NCBI GenBank assembly: GCA_016783965.1
Contig: JADHVO010000001.1
Coordinates: 558,001-622,000, forward strand
From: Alphaproteobacteria bacterium
GTDB taxonomy: Bacteria; Pseudomonadota; Alphaproteobacteria; Micropepsales; Micropepsaceae
Direction: 5' to 3'
DNA: 64,000 nucleotides
Shown here: piece by piece, positions 7,384-16,646 of the stretch
How positions within the stretch are numbered: the stretch's first letter is position 1
How the letters are laid out: every line of letters begins with the position of its first letter
Translations under genes and position numbers: made by a program
The notes under the pieces: model-generated
The model's database searches: none
What the model saw: only the letters and a program-made list of their open reading frames with translations
Told to the model about the DNA's origin: nothing

Positions 7384-10053
7384 TCAGAACTTCACCCGCA
7401 CCGTGGCGTAGAGCTGCGTGCCGTTCGAATAGAACGCGCGCGGCGCAGTCGTGGTGTTGGCGAAATATTTGAGCGTCTGGTTGGTGATGTTCAGCGCGTC
7501 GAGGTTGATCGACGCGTAGTCCGTGATGTTCACGCCCACCGACGCATCGAGCGTGCCGTACGACGCCTGATTCTCTGCCGAGCTGCGGTCGAGGCCGACC
7601 AGCATCTTGGAGCGGTAGTTGTAGGCAAGGCGCGCCGACAGCCAATCGTTCTCGTAATAGCCGACGAGGTTCGCCGTGTTTTTCGAGTCGCCCACAAGCG
7701 GGCCGCCCGAATTGTCCACGCCGTTGGCATAAGTGTAGTTGGTCTGGACGCCGAAGCCGTTCCAGATCGGCTGCTGCCACGACAGTTCGATGCCCTCGTC
7801 ATGTCCGCTCGAGTTGAACGGCGAGGTGATCGAATAGGTGGAGTACACCGCCGGGCCCTTGCCTGTCAGCGTCATGTTCACGTAGCTGGCGCTCGTCGTG
7901 CCGTAGGACACGTAGGACGACAGGTCCATGTAAAACAGGCTGACCGAGAACAGCGACTGCTGGCCGTAGTACCACTCGTAGCTGACGTTGTAGTTGGCCG
8001 CCTTCACCGGCTTCAGGTTCGGGTTGCCGCCCGTACCCGTGAGGTTGGTGTCGACCAGCTGCACCGCGCCGCCCAGCGCGCTGTAGTCCGGACGCGACAT
8101 GACCTCTGCTGCCGCGAAGCGCAGGACCATCTCGTCGTTCAGATCGACGCTGATGTTGGCGCTTGGCAGGATGTCCCAGTAGCTGTGAGAGATCTTGTTG
8201 ATGCCGTAGGTGCCGAAGTCGCTCTTCAGACCGCCAGGCGCGTTGACGTACTGGTTGATGCCTTCGTGCGTGTTGACCACCCGAACGCCGAAATTGCCCT
8301 TCCAGTGATCACCGCCGATGTTGGCCATCGCATAGGCCGCGAAGTCCTGCTCGGTCATGTTCATGCTGGCCGGCCAGTCGAAGCGGCCATTGGCCGGGTT
8401 CGAGATCGCGGCCGGCGTCTGCGGATACGGACGCCAGCTCGTGTTGTTGTAGAGCAGCTTCTCGATCAGTGCCGTGTTGCCCATCGGCACATTGGTCAGC
8501 ATGCCGGGGATCTTGAAGTCATCGGCGAAGTCGGACGGGTAATTCTGAGTGGAGACGTCGCTGCCGATCGATCCGGCATAGGAGACGCCGCCGTTGAACA
8601 GGTCGTTCTTGCGGGTGTGCTCTGCATAGCGCACACCGCCCTTGACCGAGTTGATCGGACCGAGAGTCACAACCTGCTCGGCGTCGAGCTTGCCGTACCA
8701 TTCGGTGTCGACGGCGGTGTCGACCGCCGTCCATGCCCAGTCGTTGACGAGGTTCGAGGCCTTCGAGAGATCGACGCCCGGAACTGCCACGACCGCCACA
8801 CCCTTGGTGAAGTCGTAGCTCGCGGCCGCACCGGTGCCCGGTGCGATTTCGCCCTCCCACGCGACCTGCGGGTTGGTCTTGCCCACGCCGTGGCTGTAGC
8901 CCGCCTCGAAACCGATCGTCAGATCGCTGTTGGGCTTCCAGTCGCCTTGAGCGTTGAAGAAGTAGGTCTCGGCACCGCCACCCGGACGCTGGATGAAATC
9001 GGCGACCATCGGCGCTACGCCGGCCTTCGCCGGAAAGGTCGCGGCGGTGATCACGTTGTTCGTGATGGTCCAGGCACTCGGAACGTTCTGGCCGGTGGCG
9101 AACTCGTTGGTGCCCCAGAACATGTAGTTGTTGTTCACGTTGCTGGCGGACAGGTGCGAGTAGAAGCCCTGAAACTTGATGTCGAACGCGTCGTTCGGCG
9201 AATATTCGAGCGTGACATTTCCGCCCTCGCGCACACGCTGCTGGAGAAACAACGCCGAGCCGATCAGGGTCGGATACATCGCGCCCACCAGTGCCGGATG
9301 CGCGATGCCGGCGGCGTCTGTCGCGCCGACCGTCGAATAGCCCAGGAATTCCTGGCCGTCGCGGCGGATGTCGCGCGCTTCGTAGAATCCCTGGATCATG
9401 ACGCCGAACGTGCCCGCGTCGTTTTTCCAGTTGAGCAGGCCGTTCACCTGCGGCGTGGTCGCGCCGCGCAGCGTGGTGTAGGCGACGCCCGCCGAACCCT
9501 CGATGGTGAGATCGTTCTTGAACGAGGTAAGCGGGCTGCGCGTCAGGATGTCGACCACGCCGGCCACGCCGCCTTCCACCAGGTCGGCCTGCTGGCTCTT
9601 ATAGACCTTGGCCGTGTCGACGATTTCAGACGGAAGCAGCGTGTAGCTCACGCTGCGGCCGATGGTCTGATACTGGTCGAGAATGAACCAGTCGCCGGTG
9701 GCGACCGAGTGACCGTCGACGAGCGTCTGGGTCAGCGACGCGTTGGTGCCGCGGATCGAGACGCGGTCGTTCTCATCGAAGCCGCCCTCACCGCTTGCCG
9801 CCGAGACGGTTGTCACGCCCGGCACACGCTGGAGCGCGTCGGCGACGTTCTTGTCCGAGAATTTGCCGATGTCTTCCGCCGACACGGCATCGACCAGGCT
9901 GGTCGAGTCGCGCTTGATGTCGATCGCGCGGTCCATCGAGGCACGAATGCCGGTGACGATCACGATCTCCGGCGAGTCCGCCGCAAATGCCGGCGCCGCT
10001 GCCACCAGCGCTGCCAGGCTCACGGAACAAGCCAAGGCCCCCCGAAATGTCAT
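7384..10053 (-). CDS. TonB-dependent receptor for chitin oligosaccharides/GlcNAc
   Basis: An outer-membrane 22-strand receptor of about 889 residues. ATG 10053 is chosen because a strong GGAGGAGG sequence sits 7 bases upstream, and it gives a signal peptide (MTFRGALACSVSLAALVAAA, cut after AFA). The plug starts with EIVIVTGIRASMDRAIDIKR and continues through ISAEDIGKF-like and NVADALQRVPGV segments typical of the Caulobacter-type TonB receptors for carbohydrates. The barrel ends in the aromatic C-terminal signature ATVRVKF. Its place beside GH20, the PTS and the nag regulator implies that the ligand is a chito-oligosaccharide; that is inference from context. A possible operator lies about 70 bases upstream. 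Confidence 0.93.
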   Translation of the reverse strand: MTFRGALACSVSLAALVAAAPAFAADSPEIVIVTGIRASMDRAIDIKRDSTSLVDAVSAEDIGKFSDKNVADALQRVPGVTTVSAASGEGGFDENDRVSIRGTNASLTQTLVDGHSVATGDWFILDQYQTIGRSVSYTLLPSEIVDTAKVYKSQQADLVEGGVAGVVDILTRSPLTSFKNDLTIEGSAGVAYTTLRGATTPQVNGLLNWKNDAGTFGVMIQGFYEARDIRRDGQEFLGYSTVGATDAAGIAHPALVGAMYPTLIGSALFLQQRVREGGNVTLEYSPNDAFDIKFQGFYSHLSASNVNNNYMFWGTNEFATGQNVPSAWTITNNVITAATFPAKAGVAPMVADFIQRPGGGAETYFFNAQGDWKPNSDLTIGFEAGYSHGVGKTNPQVAWEGEIAPGTGAAASYDFTKGVAVVAVPGVDLSKASNLVNDWAWTAVDTAVDTEWYGKLDAEQVVTLGPINSVKGGVRYAEHTRKNDLFNGGVSYAGSIGSDVSTQNYPSDFADDFKIPGMLTNVPMGNTALIEKLLYNNTSWRPYPQTPAAISNPANGRFDWPASMNMTEQDFAAYAMANIGGDHWKGNFGVRVVNTHEGINQYVNAPGGLKSDFGTYGINKISHSYWDILPSANISVDLNDEMVLRFAAAEVMSRPDYSALGGAVQLVDTNLTGTGGNPNLKPVKAANYNVSYEWYYGQQSLFSVSLFYMDLSSYVSYGTTSASYVNMTLTGKGPAVYSTYSITSPFNSSGHDEGIELSWQQPIWNGFGVQTNYTYANGVDNSGGPLVGDSKNTANLVGYYENDWLSARLAYNYRSKMLVGLDRSSAENQASYGTLDASVGVNITDYASINLDALNITNQTLKYFANTTTAPRAFYSNGTQLYATVRVKF

Positions 10054-10122
10054 GTGAATTCCTCCTCCGAAACTGCTGTCCCCGTGACTCGATTGGGCTG
10101 CGGTTCTCGACCAGTCAGGAAC

Positions 10123-10148
10123 ACCAATCCAAGTCCAATATATAACCA
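10123..10148. promoter_or_regulatory. Candidate GntR operator A, upstream of the TonB receptor
   Basis: This site contains ACCAATCCAA (10123-10132) and TATATAACCA (10139-10148). Both elements recur in inverted orientation at 10228-10243. The region lies between the divergent TonB receptor and GntR genes and stands out as AT-rich against its surroundings. Two copies of the same pair of elements flanking a divergent promoter region suggest operators for the adjacent GntR protein; binding is inferred. Confidence 0.55.
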
Positions 10149-10227
10149 TTTCGCGACTGGGCTGTGTAAGTCAAGCCGAAAATTTATCGCGTTTGCGCGG
10201 TTGACGTGAACGTCTGTACATGTGGTA

Positions 10228-10243
10228 TTGGATTGGTTATATA
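10228..10243. promoter_or_regulatory. Candidate GntR operator B, in the GntR leader
   Basis: TTGGATTGGT (10228-10237) and TGGTTATATA (10234-10243) overlap here, and match operator A on the other strand. A TTGACG hexamer at 10201 is a possible -35 element just upstream. The position before the GntR start (10294) fits autoregulation and control of the rightward nagB-II/nagA/zwf/pgl unit. Confidence 0.5.
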
Positions 10244-10293
10244 GAGAACAGCGAATTCCGCGGGGTGTTGCGCGGAAACCTCAGGAGAGCGAC

Positions 10294-11043
10294 GTGGGGC
10301 TGCTCAAGGTCATCGGACAGTTGGACGAAGCCGCGACCCTGCCGCTCTACCAGCAGCTTCAGCGTGGCCTGCGCGCCGCCATCGAGAGCAAGCTTTTGGC
10401 ACCGGACGACGCGTTGCCGCCGGAGCGTGATCTGGCGGAGGAGTTTTCGGTCTCGCGCATCACCGTGCGCAAGGCGATCGACGGTCTGGTTGCGGAAGGG
10501 CTTCTGACGCGCAAGCAGGGCTCCGGCACGTTCGTGGCGGGACGCGTCGAAAAGAATTTCTCCAAGCTTACCTCGTTCACCGAGGACATGATCGCGCGCG
10601 GCCGCGTGCCGACCAGCCAATGGCTGCGCAAGAGCCAGGGCACCGTGACGCCGGAAGAATCGCTGACCATGGGCCTGTCGCCCGGCACGCCGGTCTACCG
10701 CTTCCACCGCATCCGCTTTGCCGACGGCGCACCGATGTCGATCGAATACTGCTCGGTTCCAGCGTTCTGCCTGCCGTCGATCGATGCCGTCGAGTCTTCG
10801 CTGTACGAGGCATTGGCGAAAGCCGGTTATCGCCCGACGCGGGCGCTTCAGCGTCTGCGCGCCGTACTTTTCACGGCTGAGCAGGCGGAACTCCTGCGCG
10901 CGAAGCCCGGCGACGCCGGGTTGCTCGTGGAGCGCCGCGGCTTTTTGCCCGACGGACGGGCCATGGAGTTCTCACAATCGTTCTATCGCGGCGATACCTA
11001 TGACTTCGTGGCGGAGTTGAACGCATCGGAGCTCGAGAAGTGA
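10294..11043 (+). CDS. GntR (HutC-type) transcriptional regulator of GlcNAc genes
   Basis: A repressor of about 249 residues. The GTG at 10294 is preceded by AGGAGAG at 10283-10289, which decides the start over a longer reading from 10222. The winged helix covers roughly residues 15-80 (PLYQQLQRGLRAAIESKLL, SRITVRKAIDGLVAEGLLTRKQGSGTFV split over two lines of text). The C-terminal UTRA effector domain follows, with GTPVYRFHRIRFADGAPMSI and the closing RGDTYDFVAEL, typical of sugar-phosphate sensors such as NagR, NagQ or DasR. It is divergent from the TonB receptor and overlaps the start of nagB-II. GlcNAc-6-P or GlcN-6-P as the effector is inference. Confidence 0.9.
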   Translation: MGLLKVIGQLDEAATLPLYQQLQRGLRAAIESKLLAPDDALPPERDLAEEFSVSRITVRKAIDGLVAEGLLTRKQGSGTFVAGRVEKNFSKLTSFTEDMIARGRVPTSQWLRKSQGTVTPEESLTMGLSPGTPVYRFHRIRFADGAPMSIEYCSVPAFCLPSIDAVESSLYEALAKAGYRPTRALQRLRAVLFTAEQAELLRAKPGDAGLLVERRGFLPDGRAMEFSQSFYRGDTYDFVAELNASELEK

Positions 11044-12089
11044 TGGCGGCCGCGCGTGAGCCTTCCCCTCACCCAACCCGGATGTTTCGCGAGGCAAGGG
11101 AGGCGCCGGACGTCGTCGCGCGCCAGCTGGCTTCCAACGCCGCGCGGGCAAAGGCCATCGGTGCGCGCCTGCGCAAGATGCAATCGCGCGCCGTCGTCAC
11201 CGGCGCGCGCGGGAGTTCCGACAACGCGGCGACATTCGCCAAGTACCTGATCGAAACGAAGACCGGCATCATCACCTCGTCCACCGGGTTGTCCATCGCG
11301 TCCGTCTATGCCGCGCAGCCAAAGTTCGACAACGTACTGTTCCTGGCGATCTCGCAGTCGGGCAAGAGTCCGGACCTGCTGGCAGCGGCCGAGAGCGCAA
11401 AGTCGGGCGGCGCCTATGTCGTGGCGCTCGTCAACGACGATGCAAGCCCGCTGGCCGCGCTCGCCGACGACGTGCTGCCGCTCATGGCCCAGGCCGAAAC
11501 CAGCATCGCCGCGACCAAGACCTATCTCGCGTCCGTCTGCGCCGTCGCGCACCTTGTCTCCGAATGGAGCGAAGACAGCGAACTGATCGCCGCGCTGCAC
11601 GAACTGCCGGCTCTAATGCGCGCCGCCTGGAATTGCGACTGGTACGCGGCCGTAGAGCGGCTCGCACCCGTCAGCAATCTCTACACGATCGGCCGCGGCA
11701 TGGGCTTCGGCGCGGCACAGGAGCTGGCGCTCAAGTTCAAGGAAACCTGCGGCCTGCACGCGGAAGCCTTCAGCTCGGCGGAAGTGCGGCACGGACCGAT
11801 GGCACTGGTGAGGAAAGGCTTCTCTGCCCTGCTGTTGTCGCAGCGCGATGAAACACGCGCGGGCCTGGAAGAGCTCGCGGCGAAGCTGGCGGCTACCGGG
11901 TCGGACGTGATGGTCGCGGGCTTTTCGCTCGACGGCACCATATCGCTGCCGACGGTGCCCGCCCATCCGGCGCTTGAACCGATCCTGATGGTGCAGAGCT
12001 TCTATCGGATGGTCGATGCGCTGGCGCAGGCGCGCGGCTTCGATCCCGACTGTCCGCCAAACCTGAACAAGATTACCGAGACGCGCTGA
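11043..12089 (+). CDS. nagB-II: Glucosamine-6-phosphate deaminase, SIS-domain type (NagB-II)
   Basis: A protein of about 348 residues with two SIS sugar-isomerase domains. It shows the SIS signatures VVTGARGSSDNAATFAKYLI and FLAISQSGKSPDLLAAAESA, and the second-domain pattern YTIGRGMGFGAAQELALKFK followed by EVRHGPMALV. NagB-II enzymes convert glucosamine-6-phosphate to fructose-6-phosphate plus ammonia and replace classical NagB in many proteobacteria. No classical NagB is present, and the position between the GntR gene and nagA supports the role. The ATG at 11043 overlaps the gntR stop (TGATG), so the two are coupled. A GlmS-like synthase is unlikely because there is no N-terminal glutaminase domain. 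Confidence 0.88.
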   Translation: MAAAREPSPHPTRMFREAREAPDVVARQLASNAARAKAIGARLRKMQSRAVVTGARGSSDNAATFAKYLIETKTGIITSSTGLSIASVYAAQPKFDNVLFLAISQSGKSPDLLAAAESAKSGGAYVVALVNDDASPLAALADDVLPLMAQAETSIAATKTYLASVCAVAHLVSEWSEDSELIAALHELPALMRAAWNCDWYAAVERLAPVSNLYTIGRGMGFGAAQELALKFKETCGLHAEAFSSAEVRHGPMALVRKGFSALLLSQRDETRAGLEELAAKLAATGSDVMVAGFSLDGTISLPTVPAHPALEPILMVQSFYRMVDALAQARGFDPDCPPNLNKITETR

Positions 12090-12090
12090 C

Positions 12091-13227
12091 ATGCAGACAG
12101 CCCTGATCAACGGCCGGGTGTTGACGAGCCGCGGCGCGATTGAAGAATGCGCCGTGCTGGTTGAAGGCGGCCGCATCGCCGATGTCGTCCGCCGTGCGCA
12201 CGTGCCGGCGGACGCGAAGACGCACGATCTCGGTGGGCGCCTGCTGCTGCCCGGCTTTGTCGACAGTCAGGTCAATGGCGGCGGCGGCATGCTGTTCGGC
12301 GACAACCCCACGGTCGAGATCTTGCGGACTATTGCCCAAGCGCACGCCGGCTTCGGCACAACCGGTTTCCTGCCGACCCTGATCAGCGGCGAGCTTAAGC
12401 TTGTCCGGGCTGCCATCGCAGCGGTCGATGCGGCCATGGAAGCGGGCGTGCCCGGCATCATCGGCATCCATATCGAAGGACCATTCCTCAATCGCAATCG
12501 CAAGGGCATTCACAACGCTGCGAACTTCCGCCCGCTGGACGCGGAGGCGTTCGATGTCGTGACGTCGTTCAAGCGCGGCAGGACGCTACTGACATTGGCG
12601 CCCGAGCAGACGACGCCAGAGATGATCGGCAAGCTCGCGGCAGCAGGAGTCATTGTCGCCGCCGGCCACACCGACGCGACCTACGCCCAGGCGCGCGCCG
12701 CGCTGGATCACGGTCTGCGCGGGTTCACTCATCTGTTCAATGCCATGTCGCCGCTGCGCGCCCGCGAGCCGGGCGTTGTCGGCGCGGCGCTGGATGACGC
12801 TGCAAGCTGGTGCGGCATCATCGCCGACGGCCACCATGTCCACGCGGCCACGCTGCGTATCGCGCTTGCCGCAAAGGGCGCCGCGAAGCTGATGCTGGTG
12901 ACCGATGCGATGCCGAGCGTCGGCGCGCCGACCAAGTCGTTCGTTCTCCAGGGCCAGATGATCACGGTCAGGGATGGTGTATGCTTCGCGCCGGATGGAA
13001 CCCTGGCCGGGAGCGACCTCGATATGGCCTCGGCGGTGCGCAACGCGATGAGCCTGATGCACGTTCATCTGGCGGAAGCCGTGAGCATGGCGAGCCGCAA
13101 CCCGGCTGCCTTTCTGGGGTTGAGCGACGAGATGGGTACGATCGGCCGCGGACAGCGTGCCAACTTTGTCGTCACCGACGACGCCCTCGCGGTCTCGCAA
13201 GTCTGGATCGACGGCAGACCCGTATGA
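12091..13227 (+). CDS. nagA: N-acetylglucosamine-6-phosphate deacetylase
   Basis: An amidohydrolase-superfamily enzyme of 378 residues, the usual length. It hydrolyses GlcNAc-6-phosphate to GlcN-6-phosphate and acetate. Visible family motifs are PGFVDSQVNGGGG, the metal-binding Glu in GIHIEGPFLN, AAGHTDATY, THLFNAMSPLRAREPG, ADGHHVHAATL and the catalytic Asp in MLVTDAMPSVG. It starts one base after the nagB-II stop and its own stop overlaps the zwf start (ATGA). Confidence 0.95.
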   Translation: MQTALINGRVLTSRGAIEECAVLVEGGRIADVVRRAHVPADAKTHDLGGRLLLPGFVDSQVNGGGGMLFGDNPTVEILRTIAQAHAGFGTTGFLPTLISGELKLVRAAIAAVDAAMEAGVPGIIGIHIEGPFLNRNRKGIHNAANFRPLDAEAFDVVTSFKRGRTLLTLAPEQTTPEMIGKLAAAGVIVAAGHTDATYAQARAALDHGLRGFTHLFNAMSPLRAREPGVVGAALDDAASWCGIIADGHHVHAATLRIALAAKGAAKLMLVTDAMPSVGAPTKSFVLQGQMITVRDGVCFAPDGTLAGSDLDMASAVRNAMSLMHVHLAEAVSMASRNPAAFLGLSDEMGTIGRGQRANFVVTDDALAVSQVWIDGRPV

Positions 13228-14660
13228 GCGAAGCGAGCCGCGCCCTCGTGATTTTCGGCGGGACAGGTGACCTCGCCCAGCGCATGCTGTTCCCCTCACT
13301 GTACAACCTCGATGCCGACGGCTTGTTGCCGCGCGATCTGCTGATCGTCGGATGTTCGCGCGGCGCGATGAGCGATGAAGCGTTCGGGGACAAGGTCGGC
13401 GACTGGGCGGGAGCGCGGTCCGGCGATCACTTCACGAGTGCGAAATGGTCGGCGCTGCGCGGACGCATTCGCCACGCAGCGATCGATGCCAACGCCCCCG
13501 CTTCTTTCGCGAACCTGAAGCGCGTACTTGGCGGGATCGAGGAGACCCTCTTTTATCTTTCGACGTCGCCGAGTCATTACGGCGCTATTTGCGCCAACCT
13601 CAAGGCCGCCGGCCTCGCCGGACCGAAGAGTCGCGTTGTGGTCGAAAAGCCCATCGGCCGCGACCTCGGAAGTTGCCGGGAGATCAACGACTCGCTGGCG
13701 CGCACCTTCGCAGAAGGGAACATTTTCCGTATCGACCACTATCTTGGCAAGGAAGCGGTACAGAACCTGCTGGCGCTACGCTTTGCCAACACGCTGTTCG
13801 AGCCGTTATGGAACAAGGTTTCGATCGCGCAGGTGCAGATCACCGTTGCCGAGACCGTCGGCGTCGAAGACCGCTGGGGCTACTACGACGAATATGGCGC
13901 AATCCGCGACATGGTGCAGAACCATCTGCTTCAGTTGCTCTGCCTGGTCGCGATGGAGCCACCGGCCAATCTCGATCCAGATTCCGTGCGCAACGAGAAG
14001 GTGAAGGTCTTGCTGTCGCTGCGGCCCGTGAGCGACGTCGCGAAGAAGACCGTGCGCGGCCAGTACAGTGCGGGCTATGCGGAAGGCCACACCGTCGCCG
14101 GCTATGCGACTGAACCGGGTGGTCATGCCAGCGATACTGAAACCTTCGTTGCCATCCAGGCGAACATCGACAATTGGCGCTGGGCCGGCGTGCCGTTCTA
14201 CCTGCGCACCGGCAAGCGGCTGCCGATCCGACGCTCGGAGATCGTGATCCAGTTCCGCGAGGTGCCGCATTCGGTCTTCGCCGGCAACCAGCTCCTCGCC
14301 AACCGCCTCACAATCACCTTGCAGCCGGAAGAGGAGATCGCGCTGACGCTCATGAACAAGACGCCGGACCTGGAGCAGATGACACTGCGCCCGCTCGGGC
14401 TCAATCTGAGCCTGAGCGACACGTTCAAGAAGGCGCGACGCCGCATTGCCTACGAGCGCCTGCTTCTCGAAGCGCTCCACGGCAAGAGCACGCTGTTCGT
14501 CCGCCGCGACGAAGCGGAAGCCGCCTGGCGCTGGATCGACGCCATCGTTTCCGGGTGGAAAAAACAGGGCGCACCGCCCGCCGCGTATGCGGCCGGAAGC
14601 TGGGGACCGTCCGCTGCCATCGCCCTGACCGAGCGCAATGGACATTCCTGGAATGAATGA
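13224..14660 (+). CDS. zwf: Glucose-6-phosphate 1-dehydrogenase
   Basis: An enzyme of 478 residues that oxidises glucose-6-phosphate to 6-phosphogluconolactone. The NADP-binding motif IFGGTGDLAQRMLFPSLY lies at the N-terminus, and the substrate-binding and catalytic motif FRIDHYLGKEAVQNLLALRF near residue 170. The sugar-phosphate site VPFYLRTGKRLP is also present. The ATG overlaps the nagA stop. Its place in a GlcNAc unit is notable: fructose-6-phosphate from NagB-II can be isomerised and pushed into the Entner-Doudoroff or oxidative pentose phosphate route. No edd or eda gene is visible in this window. Confidence 0.95.
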   Translation: MSEASRALVIFGGTGDLAQRMLFPSLYNLDADGLLPRDLLIVGCSRGAMSDEAFGDKVGDWAGARSGDHFTSAKWSALRGRIRHAAIDANAPASFANLKRVLGGIEETLFYLSTSPSHYGAICANLKAAGLAGPKSRVVVEKPIGRDLGSCREINDSLARTFAEGNIFRIDHYLGKEAVQNLLALRFANTLFEPLWNKVSIAQVQITVAETVGVEDRWGYYDEYGAIRDMVQNHLLQLLCLVAMEPPANLDPDSVRNEKVKVLLSLRPVSDVAKKTVRGQYSAGYAEGHTVAGYATEPGGHASDTETFVAIQANIDNWRWAGVPFYLRTGKRLPIRRSEIVIQFREVPHSVFAGNQLLANRLTITLQPEEEIALTLMNKTPDLEQMTLRPLGLNLSLSDTFKKARRRIAYERLLLEALHGKSTLFVRRDEAEAAWRWIDAIVSGWKKQGAPPAAYAAGSWGPSAAIALTERNGHSWNE

Positions 14661-15381
14661 GCAAGTCACCGCCGGACCCCTCCCGGCTTTTCACCGCTTC
14701 GTTTCTGCCGACGAGATGAGCCGCGCACTCGCGGTCGACATCGCGGCGCAGCTCACAGCTGGCGTCGCGCGCAACGGGCGGGCCAGTCTTGTCGCTTCGG
14801 GCGGCACGACTCCCGGCGACCTCTACGACATCCTGTCGGAGGAGAACGTCCCCTGGGACAAGGTATCGGTGACGCTATCGGATGAGCGCTGGACCGATCC
14901 CTTGTCGCCACGCAGCAACGAACACCTGATCCGCACGCGCCTGCTTCAGCGCAAAGCGGCCGCCGCGCGGCTCGTGCCATTCAAGACCGCGGCGCCGCAT
15001 GCCGACGCGGCCGAAGTAGAGGTCGATGCCGCTGTCTCGCGCTTGCCTCGCCCCTTCGATGTGGTGCTCTTGGGCATGGGGACAGATCTCCACACGGCGT
15101 CGCTCATTCCCGGCTCGAAGGGACTGGAACGGGCACTTGATCCCACCGACCCGGCGCTGGTGCGCGCCGTGCATCCGCCAGAGCTGGCGAACATGGGCGA
15201 GCGCATGACGCTCACGCTGCGCGCCATCCTCGACGCGCGCTGGATCGTAGTACTGGTTCGCGGCGAAGCGAAGCTCAAGGCCTATGACCGGGCCATGACG
15301 GGCGACGACCTGCTGTGCGGGCCGGTCCGTGCCGTCTTGCGCCAAGACAAGGTACCAGTCGCGATCTACTGGTCCGAGTAG
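14638..15381 (+). CDS. pgl: 6-phosphogluconolactonase
   Basis: A DevB/SOL-type lactonase of 247 residues that opens 6-phosphogluconolactone. It shows SLVASGGTTPGDLYDIL, VTLSDERWTDPLSPRSNEHLI and LLGMGTDLHTASLIPGS. The last is the family's GMGxDGHxASLFP site with the first Gly of GH replaced by Leu in this protein. The start at 14638 overlaps zwf by 23 bases and has GAG five bases upstream; a second ATG at 14653 would shorten the protein by five residues. It ends the rightward GlcNAc unit. Confidence 0.92.
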   Translation: MDIPGMNEQVTAGPLPAFHRFVSADEMSRALAVDIAAQLTAGVARNGRASLVASGGTTPGDLYDILSEENVPWDKVSVTLSDERWTDPLSPRSNEHLIRTRLLQRKAAAARLVPFKTAAPHADAAEVEVDAAVSRLPRPFDVVLLGMGTDLHTASLIPGSKGLERALDPTDPALVRAVHPPELANMGERMTLTLRAILDARWIVVLVRGEAKLKAYDRAMTGDDLLCGPVRAVLRQDKVPVAIYWSE

Positions 15382-16301
15382 GGAATGTAGCAGAGACTCG
15401 AGGCCGTCCGACGCCCGGACCGAAGAGGACGAAGCTTCCGCAAAGCCCGAAATGCCCCAACGGCAACGGCGCGCACGCCGCAGACCCATGCGAAGTGTGC
15501 GAGGTCACCCCGCTCTATCGCAATTCCGAATCGGGTCTCTGGTGCCGTTTGCGTGCCGTGAGGTCGCAAGTTCGCGACACGACGGCACACAAGGCGTTGA
15601 AAGACTGGTGGTGCAGCCAGCCGAACTCGAACCGGTCTCTTGTCCTCTTTGGGCCGGAACAGGGAAAAATTACAGCGAAACGCGAAAAATCGGGCACTGC
15701 CCGCGATTGGATCGGGCCGTTAATGCGCTGCACGCAGCAATTTTGGGGCGCGCTATCCCTGAGGAATTAACAGGGAAGACTCAACCCGAAAACAGGGAAG
15801 CGTTGTGACCAAATCAGGATTCCAGCCATGTCACCGTGGACGCGCTGGACGGCATGCGCATTCCGCAATTATGGCGATCCGAAGCGCACCTAATACGGAC
15901 GCGACCGCCGCAACGCGCAGTCGCGGCGGTCATCTGCGCCAGGCCGTCGCTCGCCGTGAGCACCACGAAGCGCTCTGATAGTATGGGGCCGTCGATACAG
16001 CGCACTCTCTCGCACGCCAGCACCAAATCGTTAGGCGAGCAATCCGCGTGGCTCTGCAAGTCACGCGGGCCCAGCTCGGTGAACACTATCCGCATAGTGT
16101 TTAGTCAGTATACGAATGTATTCGATACAAGCAAACTTCTGTCTTTGTCGATCAAGCGGCCTGCGCTAAGAGCACGATATCGTGGTCCTTGAGTTGCCGC
16201 TGCAATGCGATAGTCCTCTTGAATGTCAGCTCTCATTTCTGATGGCCTCACTTTGTGGAATCAAAAATCCCACTGCATCATTTAGCGGTGGAGAATTGGC
16301 C
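15382..16301. other. Gene-poor region between pgl and the RiPP cluster
   Basis: No convincing intact gene is seen on either strand. The stretch holds three copies of an AACAGGGAA word, a tRNA-3'-like sequence on the minus strand (15609-15635: T-loop-like GGTTCGAGT followed by a GCTGCACCA end, without a pairing T-stem) and an AT-rich patch at 16085-16145. The mixture looks like scar DNA left by past integrations. The origin is inference. Confidence 0.5.
15658..15799 (+). repeat. Three short direct repeats AACAGGGAA
   Basis: The word AACAGGGAA (AACAGGGA plus A) occurs at 15658-15666, 15769-15777 and 15791-15799 in a non-coding stretch. The family is unknown to me; such words are common in alphaproteobacterial scar DNA. 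A genome-wide count would show whether they belong to a dispersed repeat. Confidence 0.4.
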
Positions 16302-16484
16302 ATGGACACTGCGGGTCGCGTACAGTTCTTCCGATCGCGTGCCAGAGAGCTGCGGGCAATAGCGCCGGCAAATGACGGCCGAGGGAGTTCGCGTTAGTCT
16401 GATCAGTACCGCCTTAGCCTACGATCTGCTCGCCTCCCGCCTGGAAGGGTCGCTGGGCAAGATCGAGAAGTCGGAAGTCTTTAA
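16302..16484 (+). pseudogene. Decayed small coiled protein gene (RARELRAIA / AYDLLASRLE type)
   Basis: An ATG at 16302, with GGAG upstream, reads MDTAGRVQFFRSRARELRAIA and then stops at TAG 16395-16397. In the next frame the sequence continues as STALAYDLLASRLEGSLGKI EKSE (written here in two pieces). These two halves resemble the start and end of the roughly 60-residue RAxxLRxxA...AxDYDxLAxxLE proteins that are frequent in alphaproteobacteria. A frameshift between them would explain the break. The assignment rests on my memory of the family pattern. Confidence 0.4.
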
Positions 16485-16628
16485 CCAAAGACGCCCGGTG
16501 TCAGCGCATAGCTATACATAGCGCCACCCACTCCGGCGTTGACGCGATTTGCGACCGCTACAGCATCGCGCCTCGCGCTCGAGGAAGCGCCCTGCTGGAC
16601 CGTTATGCGGTTGAAAAACCATAGAGAG

Positions 16629-16646
16629 TTTCGAATCCTCCGCCAT
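16629..16646 (+). other. tRNA-3'-end-like fragment next to the RiPP cluster
   Basis: The sequence TTTCGAATCCTCCGCCAT resembles the T-loop-to-CCA end of a tRNA-Ser, a common att target of integrases. It lies about 25 bases outside the last gene of the cluster. There is no tRNA body upstream and no integrase gene nearby, so it could be chance or an old attachment-site remnant. Confidence 0.25.

Noticed and set aside
6454..10209. A 1251-codon open frame on the + strand opposite the hexosaminidase and TonB receptor genes
   Set aside because: It is antisense to two well-supported genes, is rich in Arg and has no domain or export signal. GC-rich codons leave the opposite strand open.
15609..15635. 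Possible tRNA gene on the minus strand
   Set aside because: Only a T-loop-like GGTTCGAGT and a GCTGCACCA end are present; the T-stem does not pair and there is no anticodon arm.
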